Origin: JAAEQD01 sp964521815 | GTDB lineage: Bacteria > Zixibacteria > MSB-5A5 > UBA10806 > 4484-95 | Assembly: GCA_964521815.1 (NCBI GenBank) | Contig: CAZFSN010000156.1 | Coordinates: forward strand, 1 to 7,859 | Length of the DNA stretch: 7,859 bases | Reading direction: 5' to 3' | In this document: in pieces, positions 1 through 6,400 of the stretch | Layout: each line of letters opens with the position of its first letter | Numbering within the stretch: the first letter of the stretch is position 1 | Made by a program: the position numbers and the translations under genes | The notes under the pieces: model-generated | Told to the model about the DNA's origin: nothing | The model's database searches: none | Seen by the model: the letters and a program-made list of their open reading frames with translations, nothing else

Positions 1-14
1 TTCATCATATGTTT

Positions 15-50
15 CGTCAGGTCGTGCCCCTGCAGGGGTGTGACCTGACG
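15..50 (+). repeat. Palindromic element 1, 16-bp stem with TGCA loop
   Basis: CGTCAGGTC (15-23) pairs perfectly with GACCTGACG (42-50), and CCCC (27-30) pairs with GGGG (35-38) around a TGCA loop. The three pairs between (24-26 with 39-41) are G-T, T-G and G-T. They form G.U wobbles in a plus-strand RNA but become A.C mismatches in a minus-strand RNA, so the complete stem forms only from the plus strand. No T-run follows on either strand, so it is not a standard intrinsic terminator. Confidence 0.85.
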
Positions 51-59
51 AGGATTAGC

Positions 60-89
60 AGGCAGGTCACGCTTCGCTACGACCTGCCT
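60..89 (-). repeat. Palindromic element 2, inverted relative of element 1 with GCGAAGC tip
   Basis: AGGCAGGTC (60-68) is complementary to GACCTGCCT (81-89). Read on the minus strand, the stem is extended by two wobble pairs (G.U and U.G), one bulged A and a GC-GAA-GC tip (71-77). Those wobbles become mismatches on the plus strand, so this element folds best in the same sense as the large gene's transcript. Its minus-strand arms CAGGTCGT and GTGACCTG are identical to the plus-strand arms of element 1. It begins about 60 bases after the stop codon. Confidence 0.85.
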
Positions 90-148
90 CAACACAAGCA
101 CGGCTTTTGCCAAAAGTCTGCGTAAGAAAGATATTAGAATAACCCTTC

Positions 149-460
149 TTACCATATAACCGCCACTTTCATTTTGACAGTCTGACCGGCTGTACTATTA
201 TTAGCGATAATATAATAAACGCCGCTTAAGACCCTGTCCCCTGATGAGTTCGTGCCATCCCAGATAACCGCGGTATTATTAAAGTGCTGTCCGGCGGTAC
301 CTCCGCCATTTGACGCATCAGCCTGGTATTCCCAAACAACATCGCCATTGATATTATAAATGGTAAAATTAATAGTCGCCTCGGTTTCGAGATCGTAGCC
401 TATCAGCAAATTCCCTTCCGCTGCCAGATATGGATTCTGATTAACCTTGACCGATCCCGT
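149..460 (-). other. C-terminal FlgD-like Ig domain (residues 2467-2569)
   Basis: The last 100 residues have the order typical of FlgD Ig-like domains: VNQNPYLAAEGNLLIGYDL, then INFTIYNINGDVVWEY, a Gly/Asn-rich loop, VIWDGTNSSGDRVLSGVYYI and a final strand KMKVAVIW. In candidate phyla and the FCB group, domains of this kind sit at the very C terminus of many exported multidomain proteins, and related C-terminal domains in Bacteroidota act as type IX secretion signals. Here a role in export or surface attachment is inferred only. The protein ends immediately after the final strand, so this is the natural C terminus. Confidence 0.75.
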
Positions 461-3400
461 AAAACCCGCCGCCATTGTTGCCAATGGATTGCTTTCCAGC
501 GAGAACTCCTGGCCATCCGGCAGAACGACCTCTATATATTGCTCGACGATCCCGCCAATCACAACCCGGGCGATTATATCACTCGAAGAGAATTGCACAT
601 TAAAAACATCCACCGGCGGATTACTGACGGACGTGATATTAATAACAATTTCCACCAGAGAATCGGGTTCAATTAAAATCGATGGATCAAATACGAAATT
701 GACCGTCGAATCACCCAGCACGCCGGCATAAGCCTCGCCGTTAATATCTAATATGGCTGAGGATATAATATCGCCCGGAGCGAGGCGATTGCCGTCGGAC
801 ATCAGGCGGAAACCAAATGAAATCAGCGCTACCTGGTTGCTCGATAACTCGGTTGAATTATACAGAGAAAACCTATAAACATCTATGGCCCGTCCGGCTA
901 CGGCCGCTCCCTGAATAGACGTCGGATTTCGCAAGATAAGCTTGGGTAATTCTTCTTTTAAAATTATATCGAAACCCGTAGAATCGCTAAGTACTACAGC
1001 CGGTTCATTGGAATTTAAATCGGTGGGAACGGTACTCATTAATACGGATATAGCAGTTCCATCGAGTATTTGAATATCGGGCGCTGTCACATGCCATTGT
1101 AAAAGTTCATTTGAATTGAAAGTTCTGGTCAATGGCTCTTCTACGGTAAAGCCGCTGTTTTCAAAAGCCAAAGTCATTTCGCCGGTACTGGTCCCCGCGC
1201 TGCCGATATTCGTGACTAAGGCATCCAGCGTGAAAAAGCCTCCCGGTGAAATGACCTTATCGATAGCCGATGGCGGGTATGAAATATTACTGTTAATAGA
1301 CAGCGTCGCCCGACTCACGACCTCTATGGGAATCCAGATAGCATCATCTGAAACCGAATCGCCCGTATTGCTGTCGAAACTCCAGCAATCGAAACCTAGC
1401 GAATCTATCAGTACGGATTCACCGGCCCTGATTCGCCATTCTATATTATCCCCTATTAGACGCTGGGTTAATGGATCAGCGCTGGAGAAACCGGGCGGAA
1501 GGACTAACCTGGCATAGCTCGCTTCAATGTTGCCGGTAGGGAATAGCGAATCGGTAACAATTATTAATTGGCCGGTGGAAAGAACGCTATCAAGCGCTCC
1601 AACAGGAGCCAATATTGATGCCCGATGCGATATCTGCGCGCTATTGGTAACTACGACATCGGCGGTAAGCTCCGAAACGGCGCCAAGCGCGGTAGATGAA
1701 TCATTAAGATCAATAAATGGTCCAAAAAATGAAACCGTCAAAGCGGTCAAGGGTCTTTCAGAACTCGGTGCGGCCACATTCCAGGATAATAGCTGATCGA
1801 CGATAAAATCACGAGTCAATGAATCCTCAACGATGAAACCGCTATCACCGCCGAAATCTATAACCAGTTGATTAGAACCAGTATAGCTATTACTTCCCTG
1901 ATGGCGAACCCGGGCATATACCGTGAACTCCTGATTAGTCGACAATGAATCATCGGAGAGATAAAGCGTCCCAATCCAGAAATTCGCCTTTGCCTCAATA
2001 ATGGCTACGGTCGAATTATCTAAAGGCGTGGCAATCGGCGCGTTATCATGGGATACATGGTTTTTAGCCTTAATAATCGTGCAATAAAATGCTTCCAGTA
2101 AATTTGGCAAAGTATCGGCCGTAATAGAGTAATTAAAGGCAACCCCTTCACCATTATCAATCGAACCAACTTCGAGGGTATCATTAAATGTCGAATTACC
2201 GTCCGTTGTTAAAATTAATGTTACGGAATCAACCGGTTCATTACCCAGGTTACTAACATAGCCATGAATCGTAAACGCCTGGCCGACATTCACCTTAGGG
2301 GCGTTGTAACTGATCATAATCAATGAATCAAGCCTAACCTGGCCGGGCTGAAGTACTAATACAGAATCAGTACTGATAATTGCCGAATAGCTTCGCTGAT
2401 TTTGCGTTCCGGTAATATTGATAACCGGTACATAATTGGTATCGGCGATGAACTCCGGCACGAGGACTGTCGAAACAAATGTCAAGGTAACGTTGCCGGT
2501 GGGAATCGAATCGACTCTGACACCGGCCAAAGTATCTATCGGGGCAATATACTGACGTATACCATCACCAAAGGTAATCCTGGTCTGATTATGATCCAGA
2601 ACCAAAGTAGCCTGGCCGGAATTATTCACCTCCACGGAAAGCGCGACTTCTGCGCCGGTCAGTAAGATATCCGGCGACAAAGTACCGGCATTATGGGTAA
2701 TATTCACAGCTGTCTGAACCAGAATACTATCGGAAAGCGAAATCGAATCAATTACCGCGCCGGCCAGGTTCGAGCCAAATATGTAGAACCATAAGGAATA
2801 ATAGCCCGGCGCAATAGATGCGGGCAGGAGTTCCGATTCAAATATTAAATTCGCATTCGCCCCGGGACCGACAAAACTGTTTTGGCTAAGATTAGCAACA
2901 TAATCAGTCGACCCATCGGTAAAATAAAGATATGATGAATCAGCCAGATTTAAAGCCGCCCCGCCGTCATTGTGAACTGACATAGCGAATGAATATAATT
3001 CACCTCTCGATACTCTTGACGGCGACAGAGTACCGCTATTAAAAACTATATTGGATTCCGTTACGACCGTCATTATGTCCGCGTCGATCAGGCTGTCTGA
3101 TGTCGGGGTTCCCGAGTACTCGCCGGTAGCTCTAAATGAGATAGAATGATCGCCCGGCTCGATAGTCCCCACCAGGAAACTGAAATTGAAGGTGCTGTCG
3201 GACCCGGCGGGAATTTGCTCCGGTAAAGCCGGGTCGAACACCGGCGCGAATTGCTGATCAGTGGTGAATATATCGATATCAGTGATATTGACAGCTACAT
3301 CGCCCAGATTAGTAATCCGCAACGTACCTCTGGCCGAATCGCCCCGTATCACTTGAGATGGGCTTAACACGAGTTCGGCCGCTCTGATTGACCGAACCTG

Positions 3401-6400
3401 AACCGCGTTTGATACTCCCTGAATGCCCGATTCGGAAGCGGCGGTAAACGCGACCGAACCGCCCAAACCATTATATGTAACATCTAAAGCAGCCAAATCG
3501 GCCACACCCGATGTAAAATCAGTGTTCTGATTGAGTATGTTGTTAGCCATCGATCCATTGGTCGAAGCGGTTATTACTACAGTGTCGGTCGAGGCATCGA
3601 AATTAGTTTTTACATTACCGAAGCTGTCTTTAGCCGTTATAGATGATATATCTGTAAAAGGCACACCCGAAATCTGCGGCGATGCGACGACCACATTTAA
3701 AACTCCCAGCGAACCGGGCAAGACATTGATTATAGCTGTCGTATCGGAAAACGCTCCATAGCCACCTCTAATCCGGGTAGTCCCGGTCCGAACGAGAGTT
3801 TGCCTGGCATGGCCGGAACCGTGATCGACCGTGATATCATTAAATGTCGGGATAGTGCCATTCGGCGAATTGCTCTGGCCTACGCTGTCGATTGAAACAA
3901 TCCCCGAAGCGCTGTTGCCGAACCGGTCGACCGCGCCGCTGACATTTAGATTAAACGACACCCCGGCGGTAACCGTGCCGGGATCGGACAGCACGAACGA
4001 ATTGATTTCATCAGCGAACACATAAATAATTCCTGATGTGTCAGCCAGGCTATTGGCTATATCCCTGGCGATTAGTTTTCTTAGTCCGGCAATTCGGAAC
4101 AGGAAATTATCGCCGGAGAATTCTTTCTGGCCCGAATCTCCGGGCAAAAACGTATATGGCGCGGGTACGGAATCGGCGTTTGAAAATGTGACCGTCCCGG
4201 TATAATTGGTACTTCTATTGCCGAATAAATCCTCGATCGTAACAATCGGATTATTGGCCGGTAATGGAAATGTCTCGCCGGCGGTCAGGCTATCGGGACA
4301 ATTGCTTAAATCCAATCCGCCAAGCGCGCCGGGGCCAATATTGATATCATCCGTTGTATCCGCGAACGCGCCTAATGTCCCGATAAGTTTAACCGCGTTA
4401 GTTAAAACCAGAATCTGATTGCTGCTGCCTGAACCATTATTAACAACTACATTATGGATATTGGGTAAATCGCCGTTTGGAGATGTCGTATTGCCTAATA
4501 CTGTAACCGTAACCACGCCCGAGGCGTTATTGCCGTATTGATCGTGAGCCGAACTAACAGTAGCGCTAAATGGCACGCCTGCGGTAACATTAGCAGGGGC
4601 GGCTATCGTAAATGATACGATCGCGATATTCAAAACCAGAATTGGCTGAGATGTGTCAACCAAACCATTATCAGTATCGGTAATTGTTAAATTTCGCCAC
4701 CCGGCGATTTCGAAAATGAAATCATCTCCCGAATAGCTTTTCTGTCCGGCATCGGCCACCTCGAAAGTATCCGGCCCCGGTACCATCTCCGGCCCGGAGA
4801 ATGAAATAATGCCGGTATAATTAGTAGCCAGATTACCAAAAATATCTTTTACCATAACATGCGGATCATTAGCCGGTGAGGGAAACGACTGACCGGCGTT
4901 TATCGTATCGGGGCAGTTGCTTAAAATCAGTTCGCCCGGTTCGCCCGGACTTACCGTGATATTCGCGGTCGTATCAACTGCCGCTCCCGATACCCCGGCA
5001 AGACGAGTGTTACCTGTTAAAACAAGTTTTTGATTAGCTGAACCTGCGCCATTTGAGATCGCGATATTATTAATAACAGGTAAATCTCCATTCGGAGATA
5101 TGCCGCCGCCAACCAGCGTAATAGTCACTGTTCCCGATGCGTTATTATTATAAAGATCCCTGGCATTTGCTATTGATAATGTGAAAGGCTCTCCGGCAGT
5201 GACCGTTCCCGGTTCCGATAAGGTAAATGAATTAATCGCCGCGGCAGTCACGTTAATCGGTGTCGAACTATCGCTTAAGCTGTTAACCGCATCGGTAATA
5301 GTTAAGGTTCTTAAACCGGCGGTTTCAAACGCGAAACCGCCTCCGCCAAATGATCTTTGCCCGGCATCCCCTAATACGAATTCATAGGGTCCGGGAGCGG
5401 TTTCGGGTCCGGAGAAAGTGATCGTACCGGTGTAATTAGTCGCCAGATTGCCAAATATGTCATGAACTGTCACAACCGGGTCATTTGCCGGCGATGGAAA
5501 TGTTTGCCCGGCTGTGAGGCTGCTTGGATAATTGCTCAAACTTATCGCACCCGGCGTACCCGGTGCGACCGTGATATTATTGGTCGTATCCGCGTGCGTT
5601 CCGGATGTACCGGCCAGTTTCACTACACCTGCTCTAACTAATACCTGCGAGGCGCTGCCTGTGCCGTTGCTGACTGTGATATTGTTGATTACCGGTAAAT
5701 CACCGTTAGGCGATGTTCCGCTGCCGACAAGTGATACAGTAACCGTACCCGAAGCGTCATTATTATATTGATCTTTAGCGTCGGTAACTATAGCCGAAAA
5801 CGAAACGCCGGCAGTAGCATTAGCTTGCGCCGATATGGTAAATGAAGCGATATCATTGCTTAAAACATTTATCGGCGCCGACACACCGGTTAAGCTGTTC
5901 GCGGTATCGGTCACGGTCAAGTTTTGCCAGCCGGCTGTCTCGAACGCGAAATTATCGCCTGAAAATGATTTTTGACCGGCATCCCCTAACACGAAAGTAT
6001 AAGGCCCGGGGATAATTTCAGGCCCCGAAAAAGTTATAGTGCCACTATAATTCGTGGCCAGGTTGCCAAAAACATCGCTGGCGGTCACTACCGGATCGTC
6101 GGCCGGTGACGGAAATGTATGCCCGGCGGTTATCGAAATTGGACAATTGGTAACCGCCAATCCTCCGGGTATGCCGGGTTGTACCGTGAACGCGTTGGTA
6201 GCATCAATATAAGTACCGGCTGTTGCCTTAAGGATAACCGAACCCGTCTTGACCAGAGTCTGCTGAGCGCTGCCCGCGCCGTTACGTACGTTTATACTGC
6301 TTAATATCGGCGATGAACCGTTAGGCGAATTGCCCGCGCCGCTGGAATCGGCGACCGTTATCGTGCCGGAGGCGGCATTGCCGAACTCATCGACCGCGCC

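Larger units (their letters stand above)
15..89. repeat. Inverted pair of REP/BIME-like palindromes in the intergenic region
   Basis: Two palindromes with the same asymmetric 8-base arms lie in opposite orientations, separated by a short spacer (51-59). Both are downstream of the large minus-strand gene. This matches the layout of paired REP sequences (BIMEs) of bacterial intergenic regions, which are often scattered by RAYT transposases. Assignment as a genome-wide dispersed family is inferred from this pair alone. A 3'-end role for the upstream gene (transcript protection or termination with Rho) is possible. Confidence 0.6.

Noticed and set aside
3..8. Two ATG codons on the minus strand near the left edge as the start of a downstream gene
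   Set aside because: No clear ribosome binding site precedes them and only a few bases of frame are visible, so no gene can be supported.
102..117. Small hairpin (CTTTT-GCC-AAAAG) as an intrinsic terminator of the large gene
   Set aside because: The stem is short and AT-rich, and on the minus strand it is not followed by a T-run.
123..151. Potential stem between the stop-codon region (TAAGAAGG on the minus strand) and CTTTCTTA further downstream
   Set aside because: Eight AT-rich pairs with a wobble and a 13-base loop, with no T-run. This is within what chance would give.
447..6304. Several open frames of 60-133 codons on the plus strand opposite the large gene, such as 1116-1517 and 1527-1796
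   Set aside because: All lie antisense within the conserved multidomain frame, repeat where the sense repeats recur, have low-complexity translations and lack convincing ribosome binding sites. They are shadows of the minus-strand gene.
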